The notes under the pieces are model-generated. The model saw only the letters and a list, made by a program, of their open reading frames with translations. It had not been told where the DNA came from and did no database searches. A program made the position numbers and the translations under genes. Source: Synechococcus sp. UW140 (GTDB taxonomy: Bacteria; Cyanobacteriota; Cyanobacteriia; PCC-6307; Cyanobiaceae). Taken from it: a stretch of 43,975 nt of DNA. Numbering within the stretch: position 1 is the stretch's first letter; every line of letters begins with the position of its first letter. Location of the stretch: positions 1 to 43,975 of the forward strand of contig NZ_UCOB01000029.1 in the NCBI RefSeq assembly GCF_900474295.1. The letters are read 5' to 3'. Of the stretch, positions 33,289 through 41,872 are shown one piece after another.

Positions 33289-35292
33289 ATGCTGCTCGCT
33301 CGCTCCACACCCTTGGCTCTGCTGCTGTCTGCACTTGGGATAGGAGTTGCATCTTGCTCCTTCGGAGGGGGAAACGCATTGAGCGGGAAACTCTCCCTAA
33401 TGGGTGAACCGGTTCAGCAGGCCACCATCAACGTCTGGCGCAGCCGCGGTGGAGAAGAAGCCAAGCTTTTACAAACGCTGAAATCGAAGTCTGACGGATC
33501 TTTCAAGCTGGCTCTCAAGCCTGAAGCAGGAAGCATTGACTACCTCGTTGCCCAAGGGGGCAGCGTCAATGGCGAGACAGCGGACAAGCTCACCATGTTG
33601 ACCGTTCTGGATCAAAACACCACTGAAAGCGTCCATATCAATGAACTGACAACCGTCGGCTCGGTGTGGCCCAATGCCCAGTTATTCGAAGGAGATCAAC
33701 TCACAGGCAGCACCAGTGCACTGGCGATTGGCTCCAGCCAAGTGCACAACCTTGTTAACCAAACATCAGGGACATTCGGTGACACCCTATTAAACAGCGC
33801 CAATCTGCTCAACTCCGAAACAGCCGTTCGCATGAACGTGCTTTCAAACCTGCTAGCTCTCTGCGGACAAACCTCTCAATCCAGTGGCTGTACTTCACTC
33901 CTAAGCCTGACTGGAGCAGACAACACCCTTGCGGCGATGATCTCGATCGCCCGCCAGCCCTGGAACAATGTTGCGGCTCTCTACCAATTATTTGAGAGCA
34001 ACTACCCCGTTGATCAGGACACACAACTGCGCTCCACCGCAAGCCTTCCTTACCTGCTCTTCCAGCCCGATAGTTTCTCCCTATCCATCCGGCTCAACGG
34101 CGGTGGTGCACTCGCCCTGGGCAAGTTGATGTTTGATCACAAAGGCAACGCCTGGAGTGGTGCCAATTGGATGCCTGGATCGCAATCTGGCGTGATCAAC
34201 AGCATTGGCGGTGGTGTGACGCATTTTGGCCCGGGAGGCAAGGCCCTCTCTCCTCCCATCACGGGCTACAACGGCCAGGGCCTGAACGGAACCGGCTGGG
34301 GGACAGGCGTCTCAGAGAAGTATGCATGGGTTGGCACATTTAATAACCGAGTCGGCGTTTTTTCACTGGAAGACGGCAAGGCCCTTGGCCCTGCCACCAT
34401 CGATCAACCTGTGGGGCAACTGCAAGGGATCGGCACAGCGGGGAATGGAGATGTTTGGATCGCCGACAACACCGAAAACCACATGATTCATTTCCCCGGT
34501 GGCGACTATACCCAGGGAAAAAGAATCTCAATCAAGGGCCTACAGGCACCTTTTGGTGTAGCCATTGATGCTCAAAATCGGGTCTGGGTGAGTAGCAGCT
34601 TTAACAACAAAATCACCGTTTTCCCAGCGGATTCACCTGAACAATCAACTGCCATCGAGGTCAATCTTGGTACTCGCGGGCTTGCCGTGGATTCAACCGG
34701 CCATGTATGGATCGCCCAACAAACCCACTCACCAAAAGGCGCTCTAGCACCAGGCGCCAAGATCCCACCGGGAATCCCCGCCAATCCACCCCAACCGAAA
34801 ACAATCATGCAGGAGTTTGCGGCGGGGGCGGAGTTCTATGTTGACAATCCCACGCTGACGCAGTCTGGGGTTGCTGCTGTCATCTCACCAGACCTAAAAG
34901 TTGTCAAGAACGACATCGCAAAAGGGATCGCCTACATTCCCTGGGGAGTCACGATTGATGGCAACGATAATGTCTGGATCGGCAACCTCTATGGACAAAG
35001 CCTAATTCACATCTGCGGGATGAAACCCAGCACATGCCCTGAAGGGAAAAGCACAGGTGATGTCATTCACAATTACCAAAGCGGAGTCATCCAAATCACC
35101 ACCGATGTGATCGTTGATGATGCTGGCAATCTCTGGAGTGCCAACAACTGGTTTGACGGTGAGGTTGTCATCAACAAAACGCCAAACGCTCGAACCTCCA
35201 CCTTCCCTGGAGGGCAGGGCCTTGTTGTCACTTACGGCGTTGCAGCACCCGTCCAGAATCCTCTGATGGGCCCAGTGCGCAAACCCAACTAA
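33289..35292 (+). CDS. Lipoprotein with Vgb/NHL-like beta-propeller repeats
   Basis: The protein has 667 residues. TPLALLLSALGIGVASC is a lipoprotein signal, with the lipidated Cys near 23 in V-A-S-C. Residues about 30-130 resemble a carboxypeptidase-regulatory-like beta sandwich (SGKLSLMGEPVQQATINVW). From about 280 come propeller blades with a repeated D-x-x-x-x-x-W-x-x-x motif: DHKGNAWSGANW, GNGDVWIADN, DAQNRVWVSS, DSTGHVWIAQ, DGNDNVWIGN, DDAGNLWSAN. These resemble virginiamycin-B-lyase or NHL propellers. It is anchored in the inner or outer membrane and faces the periplasm or outside. The ligand is unknown. It ends 3 bp before the stop of the convergent ABC1 kinase gene. Confidence 0.82.
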   Translation: MLLARSTPLALLLSALGIGVASCSFGGGNALSGKLSLMGEPVQQATINVWRSRGGEEAKLLQTLKSKSDGSFKLALKPEAGSIDYLVAQGGSVNGETADKLTMLTVLDQNTTESVHINELTTVGSVWPNAQLFEGDQLTGSTSALAIGSSQVHNLVNQTSGTFGDTLLNSANLLNSETAVRMNVLSNLLALCGQTSQSSGCTSLLSLTGADNTLAAMISIARQPWNNVAALYQLFESNYPVDQDTQLRSTASLPYLLFQPDSFSLSIRLNGGGALALGKLMFDHKGNAWSGANWMPGSQSGVINSIGGGVTHFGPGGKALSPPITGYNGQGLNGTGWGTGVSEKYAWVGTFNNRVGVFSLEDGKALGPATIDQPVGQLQGIGTAGNGDVWIADNTENHMIHFPGGDYTQGKRISIKGLQAPFGVAIDAQNRVWVSSSFNNKITVFPADSPEQSTAIEVNLGTRGLAVDSTGHVWIAQQTHSPKGALAPGAKIPPGIPANPPQPKTIMQEFAAGAEFYVDNPTLTQSGVAAVISPDLKVVKNDIAKGIAYIPWGVTIDGNDNVWIGNLYGQSLIHICGMKPSTCPEGKSTGDVIHNYQSGVIQITTDVIVDDAGNLWSANNWFDGEVVINKTPNARTSTFPGGQGLVVTYGVAAPVQNPLMGPVRKPN

Positions 35293-35295
35293 GCC

Positions 35296-36939
35296 TCAGC
35301 GTCGGCTGGAACGCAGCAGCGACACGATCAACCAGAGACCAAAGAGAGTCGCACCGATAAACAGGCCCTCGCTGACGGTGCGCAGCAGCTCCTGCTGCGC
35401 CAACGACGCCATCAAGGTTGCGCTCAGCAACAACGCCGCCACCAGAATCGCAAGCGACACCCGCTGGGAGAAACGGTCAAGGGTGTCGCGCAGGGAATCG
35501 AGTCCCTCCAGCTGCAATGCGAACACCAATTCATCACTGCTGAAGCGACGGAGCAGCTGACTGAGTTGGCGTGGGGCATCGATCGAAAGGTTGCGAAGAT
35601 CGAGGCCGAATTGCATCAGCCGCTCCTGCGGCACCATCACCGATCGGGCCAGCAGCTGGGCGACCAGGGGCTGCATCTCACCGGTGAAACTGAAGTGGGG
35701 GTTGAGGGCGCAGCCCACTCCTTCGAGATTGGTAACCGATTTCACGAACAATCCCATCGTTCCCGGCACCTGCAGGCCGGTGCGATTGGCGAGCTGAAGC
35801 AAAGCAGACAAAAACAGAGCGAAATTGAGCTCCTGCAATGGCTTGGAGAAATTACGGGCGATCAGCTGATCCAGCTGACGCTGCAACTGCTGGCGATCCA
35901 CCTTCATGCCCTGCACAGGAGGCGCAATCTGCTCGAGCAAATCCGTCGCCCGGGCCGCATCCTGATTGATCAGCGCCAGGACCAGATCGAGCAGATTGCT
36001 GCGGGTGCGTGGGTCGAACATCCCCACCATGCCTGCATCCAGCAGGATCACAGTGCCGTCGGCCTGGACCTTGAGATTCCCCGGGTGAGGGTCTGCATGG
36101 AAGAAGCCTTCGACGAAATACTGCTCGACGAAGGCCCCTAGCAGCGCCTTGGTCGTGACCTCGATCCCTGGGCCTTGCTGGAGTGCTGCCCGTGCCGCAG
36201 GCGCCAGGATCGGCTCACCTTCAATCCACTCGAGCACCAACACCCTCTGACCTGACAGAGAGTCCACAACCTGCGGAAGACGTAAACGCCCTTCTGGCAG
36301 GAAGGAAGAATCCTCCAGGCAACGTTGCAGGCGCAACGTGCTTTCCGCCTCAATGCGGAAATCCAGCTCCCGTTGCAACGCCGCAAGAACCTGATCGGCC
36401 AGGCCGACAAAATCCACCTGACTGCCCAGAGCGGTCGCAGCCGCCAAGGCAGCGACCTTTCGCAGCAGTCGACCATCCTCCTCAACCTGGGCCTCGATTC
36501 CGGGCCGCAGCACCTTCACCGCAACCTGCAACCCCTGCTGCAGGGTGGCCCGATAGACCTGACCAACGCTGCCAGCGGCAATCGGTTGGGATTGGAAACT
36601 TTCAAAGCACTGATCGATCGGCTTGCCCAGCTCACGCTGTAAAGAGGGCTCGACCTCCTGCCAAGCCACAGCCGGCACATCCGCTTGTAGACGGCTGAGA
36701 GCTGTGATGTAGTCGTCGGAAAGCAGATCAGGTCGGGTGCTCAGAAGCTGGCCGAGCTTGACGTAAACGGGCCCCAGCTCGGTGAGCAGATTGCAGAGCA
36801 CCGAAGGCAAGGGCAGACGGGTTTCTGCGCTGTCGCCCCGCCCGAGCAATTGGCTCAGGAACGACCATTCATGACGCGAAACGATCTTGACAATCTCGAG
36901 GGCACGCGCAGAGCCATCGAACACAGAAAGCACCGACAT
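35296..36939 (-). CDS. ABC1/UbiB-family atypical protein kinase
   Basis: The protein has 547 residues from an ATG. LGPVYVKLGQLLSTRPDLL carries the K-x-G-Q motif unique to the family. GSVGQVYRATL replaces the normal Gly-rich loop, VAVKVLRPGIEA gives the ATP-binding Lys, FVEGFFHADPHPGNL the catalytic loop, and LLDAGMVG the metal-binding Asp. Two hydrophobic helices at the C-terminus (VSLAILVAALLLSATLMASL; EGLFIGATLFGLWLIVSLL) anchor it. Members support ubiquinone or plastoquinone/tocopherol metabolism and act as ATPases or kinases on membranes; cyanobacteria have several copies, so a precise role cannot be given. Confidence 0.92.
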   Translation of the reverse strand: MSVLSVFDGSARALEIVKIVSRHEWSFLSQLLGRGDSAETRLPLPSVLCNLLTELGPVYVKLGQLLSTRPDLLSDDYITALSRLQADVPAVAWQEVEPSLQRELGKPIDQCFESFQSQPIAAGSVGQVYRATLQQGLQVAVKVLRPGIEAQVEEDGRLLRKVAALAAATALGSQVDFVGLADQVLAALQRELDFRIEAESTLRLQRCLEDSSFLPEGRLRLPQVVDSLSGQRVLVLEWIEGEPILAPAARAALQQGPGIEVTTKALLGAFVEQYFVEGFFHADPHPGNLKVQADGTVILLDAGMVGMFDPRTRSNLLDLVLALINQDAARATDLLEQIAPPVQGMKVDRQQLQRQLDQLIARNFSKPLQELNFALFLSALLQLANRTGLQVPGTMGLFVKSVTNLEGVGCALNPHFSFTGEMQPLVAQLLARSVMVPQERLMQFGLDLRNLSIDAPRQLSQLLRRFSSDELVFALQLEGLDSLRDTLDRFSQRVSLAILVAALLLSATLMASLAQQELLRTVSEGLFIGATLFGLWLIVSLLRSSRR

Positions 36940-37028
36940 CGCGAGGGCCGAGGCATGGATCAGACCCGATCCTCACCAGATCAGAACCAATGGTCATCCA
37001 GCATCAGAACAAGTCGATACGAATGGGA

Positions 37029-38036
37029 TCAGAACTGCTCCAAGAAGCGCAGATCGCTGGTGTACAGCCTGCGAATGTCATCGATTCCATGGCGCACCAT
37101 GCAGAAGCGTTCCACTCCCAGGCCGGCAGCGAAGCCGCTGAAGCGCTCAGGGTCGAGTCCCAGGCCTTCCAACACAGCAGGGTCGACCATGCCGCAGCCC
37201 ATCACCTCCAGCCAGCGGCCGCGCCATTGCACATCCACCTCCGCCGAGGGCTCTGTGAAGGGGAAATAACTGGCCCGGAAGCGCACCGGCAAATCACCGA
37301 AGAACGCCTTCAGAAACGCCATCACCGTGCCGCGCAGATGGCTGAAATCGAGCCCCTCGTCAATCGCCAGCACCTCCACCTGATGAAACACAGGCGAGTG
37401 GGTGGCATCCACCGCATCGCGGCGGTAAACCCTTCCTGGAGCCACGATCCGAACCGGTGGCGGGGTCTGCTCCAACTGGCGGATCTGCACCGGGGAGGTG
37501 TGAGTACGCAGCAACAGGTTGTCTTTCAAATAGAACGTGTCTTGCATGTCCCGGGCCGGATGGTCAGGCGGGATATTGAGTGCGGTGAAGTTGTAGTGAT
37601 CGGTCTCCACCTCAGGGCCTTCCACCATCCGATAACCGAGGCCACAGAAGAGATCAACAATCTCTTCTGTGGTGGTGATCAGGGGGTGTCGATGGCCCAT
37701 CGGAACGCCGGATGCGGCCGCCGTCACATCAAGAGTTTCACTGGCAAGGCGGGCTTCCAAAGCCGCACGCTTCACGACCTGCAACCGCTCACTGAGCAGC
37801 GTCTGCACCTGGGTTTTGAGCACGTTGGCCCGCTGACCCACCAGCGGGCGTTCGTTGCCCGGAAGCTTGCCCATGGCACCAAGCACCCCGGAAAGGCGCC
37901 CTTTCTTGCCCAGCAAACTCACCCGTAATTGCTCAAGCGCATCGGCATCGACTGCAGCAGCAATCTCAGCAGCGGCCTCTGTTTCCAGGGCCTCCAGCTG
38001 GTCGGTGAGCTGCTGAAGAGACACTGTGGCGCTCAC
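37029..38036 (-). CDS. pheS: Phenylalanyl-tRNA synthetase alpha subunit
   Basis: The protein has 335 residues from a GTG start. An N-terminal coiled coil ([36 protein letters not shown]) is followed by the class II core. [20 protein letters not shown], motif 2 region [40 protein letters not shown], and motif 3 [20 protein letters not shown] are all intact. With PheT it charges tRNA-Phe in the cytoplasm; pheT is not adjacent, as is usual in cyanobacteria. It is divergent from surE with 73 bp between starts. Confidence 0.97.
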   Translation of the reverse strand: MSATVSLQQLTDQLEALETEAAAEIAAAVDADALEQLRVSLLGKKGRLSGVLGAMGKLPGNERPLVGQRANVLKTQVQTLLSERLQVVKRAALEARLASETLDVTAAASGVPMGHRHPLITTTEEIVDLFCGLGYRMVEGPEVETDHYNFTALNIPPDHPARDMQDTFYLKDNLLLRTHTSPVQIRQLEQTPPPVRIVAPGRVYRRDAVDATHSPVFHQVEVLAIDEGLDFSHLRGTVMAFLKAFFGDLPVRFRASYFPFTEPSAEVDVQWRGRWLEVMGCGMVDPAVLEGLGLDPERFSGFAAGLGVERFCMVRHGIDDIRRLYTSDLRFLEQF

Positions 38037-38109
38037 GGCATTGGGTTCGCAGCGACTGACTGTAAGCAGCAGCGACGCTTAGGTTCCCCTCAACCCCCTC
38101 CGGCATGCC

Positions 38110-38919
38110 ATGCCCCCGCTGCGGATCCTGATCAGCAATGACGACGGCGTCTTCGCTGATGGCATCAAAGCTCTGGCCCTGGCCGCCGCCGCCCGCGGCC
38201 ACCTGGTCACAGTGGTGTGCCCCGATCAGGAGCGCTCTGCCACCGGCCATGGCCTCACCCTCCAGCAACCCATCCGGGCCGAACGCGCTGATGAGTTGTT
38301 CGGCCAAGGGGTCACCGCCTGGGCGTGCAGCGGCACGCCTGCCGACTGCATGAAGCTGGCCCTGTTTGAACTGCTAGATGCCCCCCCTGATCTGGTGCTG
38401 TCTGGGATCAACCACGGCCCCAACCTGGGCACAGATGTGTTCTGCTCCGGCACCGTGGCTGCCGCCATGGAAGGCACCCTGGAACAACTGCCGGCCATGG
38501 CAGTGAGCAGCGCCTGCTTCCAGTGGCGTCAGTTCGAGGGCGCCGGTGCGTTGGCCCTGGATGTGGCCGAATCAGCCCTTCGAGACGGCTGGCCAGACAA
38601 CCTGCTGCTCAATCTCAACATCCCCCCCTGTCACCCCGATGCAATGGGGCCTCTGCGCTGGACACGGCTCTCAATCCGACGTTACGAAGAGCAGTTCAGC
38701 CCCCGAAAGGATCCCCGTGGTCGCACCTACTACTGGCTAGCAGGGGAGGCTGTGGAAGATCTCGAATCCGGCGGCGATGGTCCACGTGACTGGCCCACGG
38801 ATGTGGCCCAGATCCAGACCAATGCCCCATCACTCACGCCAATCCAGCCCGAGCTTTTCTGGCGAGGAGGCCTGTCGGCCCTGCCCAGCGTCAACCTCAG
38901 TGGCCAGGCCGTGCGTTAA
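38110..38919 (+). CDS. surE: 5'/3'-nucleotidase SurE
   Basis: The protein has 269 residues. [20 protein letters not shown] gives the metal-binding [19 protein letters not shown] and [10 protein letters not shown] are typical, and [20 protein letters not shown] then TVAAAMEG is the family's second metal and catalytic region. It dephosphorylates nucleoside monophosphates in a metal-dependent way, cytoplasmic. The tail from about 180 is slightly longer than in E. coli SurE, as in other cyanobacteria. It is the last core gene before the recombinase island. Confidence 0.96.
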   Translation: MPPLRILISNDDGVFADGIKALALAAAARGHLVTVVCPDQERSATGHGLTLQQPIRAERADELFGQGVTAWACSGTPADCMKLALFELLDAPPDLVLSGINHGPNLGTDVFCSGTVAAAMEGTLEQLPAMAVSSACFQWRQFEGAGALALDVAESALRDGWPDNLLLNLNIPPCHPDAMGPLRWTRLSIRRYEEQFSPRKDPRGRTYYWLAGEAVEDLESGGDGPRDWPTDVAQIQTNAPSLTPIQPELFWRGGLSALPSVNLSGQAVR

Positions 38920-39031
38920 GCATCGAAGCGGTGTTCGCTGCAACCAGCCTGGGCTCGGTTCAACGGGCGCGATAGATCCAAAACCGCCCAAAACCCCAGC
39001 AATAGCTTAAACACTGAACTGAGACGCTACT

Positions 39032-39071
39032 CTGTGGGGGTAGCTGTGGGGGTCGAGCAAGTCTGTGGGGT
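39032..39071 (+). repeat. Three direct repeats just before the recombinase start
   Basis: CTGTGGGGGT occurs at 39032-39041 and 39044-39053, and CTGTGGGGT at 39063-39071, the last over the GTG start. Spacings are 12 and 19 bp. Direct repeats beside an integrase gene often serve as arm-type binding sites or as autoregulatory sites; either is inference. Confidence 0.5.
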
Positions 39072-40342
39072 TCCGAGTCGGACAAGAAAAAGGAAGGCGT
39101 GGTTGGTACGTATTCGTAGATCGGCCATCAGCACTCCGGCTAAAGAAGGGCGGGAAGACCGCTAGACGGAAAGGAGGTGATACCCGTGAAGAAGCCCTGA
39201 AGAACGCTCTGAGGATCGAAGCGGAGCTATTGCAGCAGTGGACCAAGGAAGCCGATACAGGCCCCTTCATGGCCGCCAGAGAGCAAGCTCAGGCCACTGG
39301 GATGCCACTTGATGAGGCCTTGGACGACACGCTTAGAGCTGCGAACTACAAGCCACAGGAACGTCAACGCTTGCTGCTAGGCCTGCATGACAAAGCTGAT
39401 CTTGAGAAACAGGGACTAGATGCAAAGCTCAGCCGAAGCGAAGAAGCCAAACTCGAAGAAGTCAAATCAGATATTCGTCCTTGGAGCGAGTGGGTCACAG
39501 AACGATGCTTATTGGAAGAGGTAACTGCATCGACAGTCACTAACTGGAGAAGCAAGTTAAAACAACTTTCTGAGTGGTATGGATCTTCAATCGTAGGAAC
39601 CATGACTCGCAAGCAGGCCAGTGCATACAAGCTGCATATGGTCCATAAAAAAATGAAGACCAATACTATTCTCAATTACATCGGGGCCTTCAACGGGTTC
39701 TGGAACTATGCAATCAATAACGGCGAGATTACTGGGGAGAATATCTGGGAAGGACAAAAGAAGAATCTGCCCAAACCCAAAAAAAGACAACCACTCGATC
39801 CACAACTACTTGAAGCAGCAGAGACTAAGGCAGAACAACATGGAGATGTTCGATTCTGGTTTGGACGATATCAAGGCCTGCGAAAAGAAGATTACTGTGG
39901 GCTGCGCTGGTGTGACCTAGACACGAACGCTGGTGTCATGCGCCTAAAGCGTTACGAGTGGAACGGACAAAAGAGGAACCTGAAGCTGAAGGAAGGTGGT
40001 GAAAGAACTATCCCTATTCACAGCAAACTAATTCAAAAGATAAGACTGATGCTACCCGAAGCTTTAACCAGGAATGACAACGAACCAATATGGCCAAAGG
40101 ACTACAAATCTCACCTAGAAAACTGGGGAAGCAAGTGGGCAACATGTTTCACAAAGAACTATGGGTTTCAATCACATGATCTGCGTTCTTACGTGGTGAC
40201 ACAGATGATGCTCCAAAACATAAACCCCTATTACCTTCATGCAATCACTGGTCATACCGTTCCAGGTACTAGCAAAGTTGTCCTGGGATATGTAGCTCCG
40301 ACCTTGGATCAGGTACGAGAAGTGTTGGAGCTGTTGGAGTAA
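39065..40342 (+). CDS. Tyrosine recombinase / phage-type integrase
   Basis: The protein has 425 residues from a GTG; a CTG seven codons earlier is the only other option before an in-frame TAG. The N-terminal about 135 residues are charged and include an arm-type DNA-binding region (GRRGWYVFVDR). A SAM-like core-binding domain (about 138-230) has W-S-E-W-V-T-E-R. The catalytic domain holds R273 (GLRKEDYCGLRW), a probable Lys near 309, H371-x-x-R374 (SHDLRSYV), H397 (ITGHTVPG) and the nucleophile Y409 (LGYVAP). The full R-K-H-R-H-Y set suggests an active enzyme. It heads an AT-richer island; no tRNA attachment site was found beside it. Confidence 0.93.
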   Translation: MGFRVGQEKGRRGWYVFVDRPSALRLKKGGKTARRKGGDTREEALKNALRIEAELLQQWTKEADTGPFMAAREQAQATGMPLDEALDDTLRAANYKPQERQRLLLGLHDKADLEKQGLDAKLSRSEEAKLEEVKSDIRPWSEWVTERCLLEEVTASTVTNWRSKLKQLSEWYGSSIVGTMTRKQASAYKLHMVHKKMKTNTILNYIGAFNGFWNYAINNGEITGENIWEGQKKNLPKPKKRQPLDPQLLEAAETKAEQHGDVRFWFGRYQGLRKEDYCGLRWCDLDTNAGVMRLKRYEWNGQKRNLKLKEGGERTIPIHSKLIQKIRLMLPEALTRNDNEPIWPKDYKSHLENWGSKWATCFTKNYGFQSHDLRSYVVTQMMLQNINPYYLHAITGHTVPGTSKVVLGYVAPTLDQVREVLELLE

Positions 40343-40376
40343 CCCGCCTAGACTTGAGTAAGGGAAGAGGACAGCG

Positions 40377-40736
40377 ATGCCAACTCTTGAGCAGTTCCGT
40401 CAGTTGCGGGCTGGTGTGCCTCTTGAAACTCAAAGTGAGCTGATCACGCTCATGAGCCAAAACCCTCAGTTGATGTTTGAGCGGATTGTGGAGCTTGCGG
40501 CAGAGAAGGGCATGACCACCAGCGTTGAGGAAGTCAAAGGGTTCCTGGCGCAAATGGATGAAGAGGAAGAATTTGACGACATCGAGCTTGATGCCATCGC
40601 CCTGACTGCCATTGCTGGTGGTGGTATTGGTGCCGGTCGTAACGGTTGCTGCCAAGAGGAAGCACACGACGAACCTTGGGGCCGTTGCCCTGGCATGCGG
40701 CCGATGCGCAAGTGGTTGTTCGGGAGGAACGCCTGA
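40377..40736 (+). CDS. Nif11-like leader peptide, double-glycine RiPP precursor A
   Basis: The protein has 119 residues. A purine-rich site (GGAAGAGGA) sits 6 bp before the ATG. A helical leader (MPTLEQFRQLRAGVPLETQS, then LMSQNPQLMFERIVELAAEK, then SVEEVKGFLAQM) runs into an acidic stretch and EFDDIELDAIALTAIAGG, the double-glycine end (GG at 81-82). The Nif11/prochlorosin-type layout is clear. The core (83-119) has C91, C92 and C104 and the start G-I-G-A-G-R-N-G-C-C. Such cores are modified (for example to lanthionines) and exported with leader removal. No LanM, cyclodehydratase, peptidase or ABC transporter is in the window, so enzymes would act in trans. It starts 34 bp after the integrase stop. 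Confidence 0.72.
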   Translation: MPTLEQFRQLRAGVPLETQSELITLMSQNPQLMFERIVELAAEKGMTTSVEEVKGFLAQMDEEEEFDDIELDAIALTAIAGGGIGAGRNGCCQEEAHDEPWGRCPGMRPMRKWLFGRNA

Positions 40737-40927
40737 TGGACAAGCTGGAACGGTTTAAGCAGCTTTCAGACGCCATGCCGATGGAGACAAAGCTTGAGCT
40801 CTATCAAGCTGAAGTCTCGGAGCTGATTAAAACCATTGACGTCGATGAAGAGTTTGATGACGTTGAACTGGATGCCATCGCTCTGGTCGCCATTGCTGGT
40901 GGGAAAGGGAGGAATAGTCACTGCTGA
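40736..40927 (+). CDS. Short double-glycine precursor B with seven-residue core
   Basis: The protein has 63 residues. Its ATG overlaps the stop of precursor A by one base (TGATG), so the two are coupled. The N-terminus MDKLERFKQLSDAMPMETKL parallels precursor A; the middle helix region is missing; the end EEFDDVELDAIALVAIAGG is nearly identical, followed by only KGRNSHC. Aligning G-R-N-G-C-C of A with G-R-N-S-H-C of B suggests a shared core start. It could be a second product, a decoy leader, or a deletion derivative of A. Confidence 0.68.
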   Translation: MDKLERFKQLSDAMPMETKLELYQAEVSELIKTIDVDEEFDDVELDAIALVAIAGGKGRNSHC

Positions 40928-40930
40928 ATA

Positions 40931-41044
40931 ATGACAACCCTCAACGACTTCAAAACACTCCGTGCCTCGGCCTCTCCTGAGGAAGTCAAACCGTCAACAG
41001 ATAGCGGGGCAGAGTCAATCAGAATCCCTAGGAGCAGCAAATGA
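40931..41044 (+). CDS. Short 37-residue cistron, possible decayed third leader
   Basis: MTTLNDFKTLRASASPEEVK then PSTDSGAESIRIPRSSK. The first residues resemble the starts of precursors A and B (L-x-x-F-x-x-L), but there is no acidic end or GG. It begins 3 bp after precursor B and its TGA overlaps the next ATG (ATGA), so it is in the translated operon. The E-V-K-P-S-T-D-S motif recurs in the small protein at 42799. Confidence 0.45.
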   Translation: MTTLNDFKTLRASASPEEVKPSTDSGAESIRIPRSSK

Positions 41045-41238
41045 ATAGATTTATACCAATTGGAATTGCAATTACTTTAGTTACTGGCTGTGCCGTAAAC
41101 GAAGACGCCAAGCTACGTAAAGCCTGCGCACTTCAAGATTCCGGGGCCATTACCAACGAAGATTTTCTTAGTCGTATTGGAATCAATGAGATGACGCACG
41201 AGTACAGCACCGAAAAGTTTTGCGATTTTTATGATTAA
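41041..41238 (+). CDS. Small lipoprotein, 65 residues
   Basis: MNRFIPIGIAITLVTGC is a lipoprotein signal with lipobox L-V-T-G-C (C17). The mature 48 residues contain two more Cys and the segment ACALQDSGAITNEDFLSRIG. The same pattern, C-x(n)-I-T-x-E-x-x-L-x-x-I/L-G-I, is found in the next gene, so the two look like diverged copies. Function unknown; a membrane-anchored immunity or sensor role beside the precursor peptides is only inference. Coupled to the preceding cistron by ATGA. Confidence 0.65.
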   Translation: MNRFIPIGIAITLVTGCAVNEDAKLRKACALQDSGAITNEDFLSRIGINEMTHEYSTEKFCDFYD

Positions 41239-41247
41239 CGCCAACAC

Positions 41248-41553
41248 ATGAAGTCTCTGCTCATCCCAGTTGCTGCAATGCTTTTGACTGGTTGCTCATC
41301 ATCAGCTGTTGTCTGTCAACAGTGGAGAAATAAGCAAATAACTGACGAGAAGGCACTAGCAATTCTTGGCATAGATCCAACGACTCTCAAAACAGTAGTC
41401 AAGGATGCGGCCCCGATTATCCACTCTGATGGAACAGTGGTCACGGGAGATGTGACTATGATCATCTCTGGTGCATCAAAAGTCGGTGCCTATTGTTTGG
41501 GGATAGAACATGGCATGATTCAGCCAACGAGCGTTTGGACTTGGGGGAAGTGA
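41248..41553 (+). CDS. Small lipoprotein, 101 residues
   Basis: MKSLLIPVAAMLLTGC is a lipoprotein signal (lipobox L-L-T-G-C, C16). Early in the mature part, VCQQWRNKQITDEKALAILG matches the pattern of the previous lipoprotein. Then comes a beta-rich, Val/Ile/Gly-rich end. It starts 9 bp after the previous stop, so it belongs to the same operon, which ends in the terminator at 41613-41696. No family recognised. Confidence 0.68.
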   Translation: MKSLLIPVAAMLLTGCSSSAVVCQQWRNKQITDEKALAILGIDPTTLKTVVKDAAPIIHSDGTVVTGDVTMIISGASKVGAYCLGIEHGMIQPTSVWTWGK

Positions 41554-41559
41554 TAAGGC

Positions 41560-41601
41560 AACAAATAAGCCAACCAACAATAGACTCGAGTTCTCGATGA
41601 A
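41560..41601. repeat. Imperfect direct repeat, partner at 43388-43434
   Basis: AACAAA...CCAACAATAG then a T-C-G-A-G-T-T-C-T core occurs here and at 43388-43434. In both cases a GGTTGGTATTG follows about 90-105 bp further (41679-41689 and 43493-43503). It seems to be a duplicated non-coding block behind two lipoprotein gene groups. Confidence 0.45.
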
Positions 41602-41612
41602 CTGGCACATTG

Positions 41613-41696
41613 GCAATACCAACCTTCAAGACTATTGGTACCACTGAATTACTCAGTCGTGAATGTGGGCTGGCATTTGGTTGGTATTGCTTTTTT
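41613..41696 (+). terminator. Probable intrinsic terminator of the precursor/lipoprotein operon
   Basis: GCAATACCAACC (41613-41624) pairs perfectly with GGTTGGTATTGC (41679-41690), followed at once by six T. The loop is long (54 nt) and may hold further structure. Position, 60 bp after the second lipoprotein, suits termination of the plus-strand operon. Confidence 0.6.
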
Positions 41697-41723
41697 GTAA
41701 TGCATTTTCTCGCGCAGATACGT

Positions 41724-41771
41724 CTATGACCAAGACTTGTAGCCATCAGCGTCATTAGCTCTTAGTACCAT
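41724..41771 (-). pseudogene. Truncated copy of the MALRVNGADG-type small gene
   Basis: The minus strand reads MVLRANDADGYKSWS then TAG. A 38-bp block here (41742-41779) matches 42735-42772 at 31 of 38 positions, where the frame reads MALRVNGADGRSVGVLIHNE and continues. So this looks like a shortened, diverged duplicate. Its expression is doubtful. Confidence 0.4.
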
Positions 41772-41872
41772 CAGTAACCCTTGAAGCACACCAAGCAACG
41801 GACATTGGGTTGCGTGGTTCTCTTAGGGGCAGGGCTTCAGTAAGACATCTTGTTGAAGAGAAATTGTGAATA

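Noticed and set aside
39708-39920. Small plus ORF inside the recombinase gene
   Set aside because: Out-of-frame shadow of the integrase catalytic domain.
41462-41755. Minus ORF of 97 codons across the terminator region
   Set aside because: Composition is not protein-like and it covers the intrinsic terminator and repeat.
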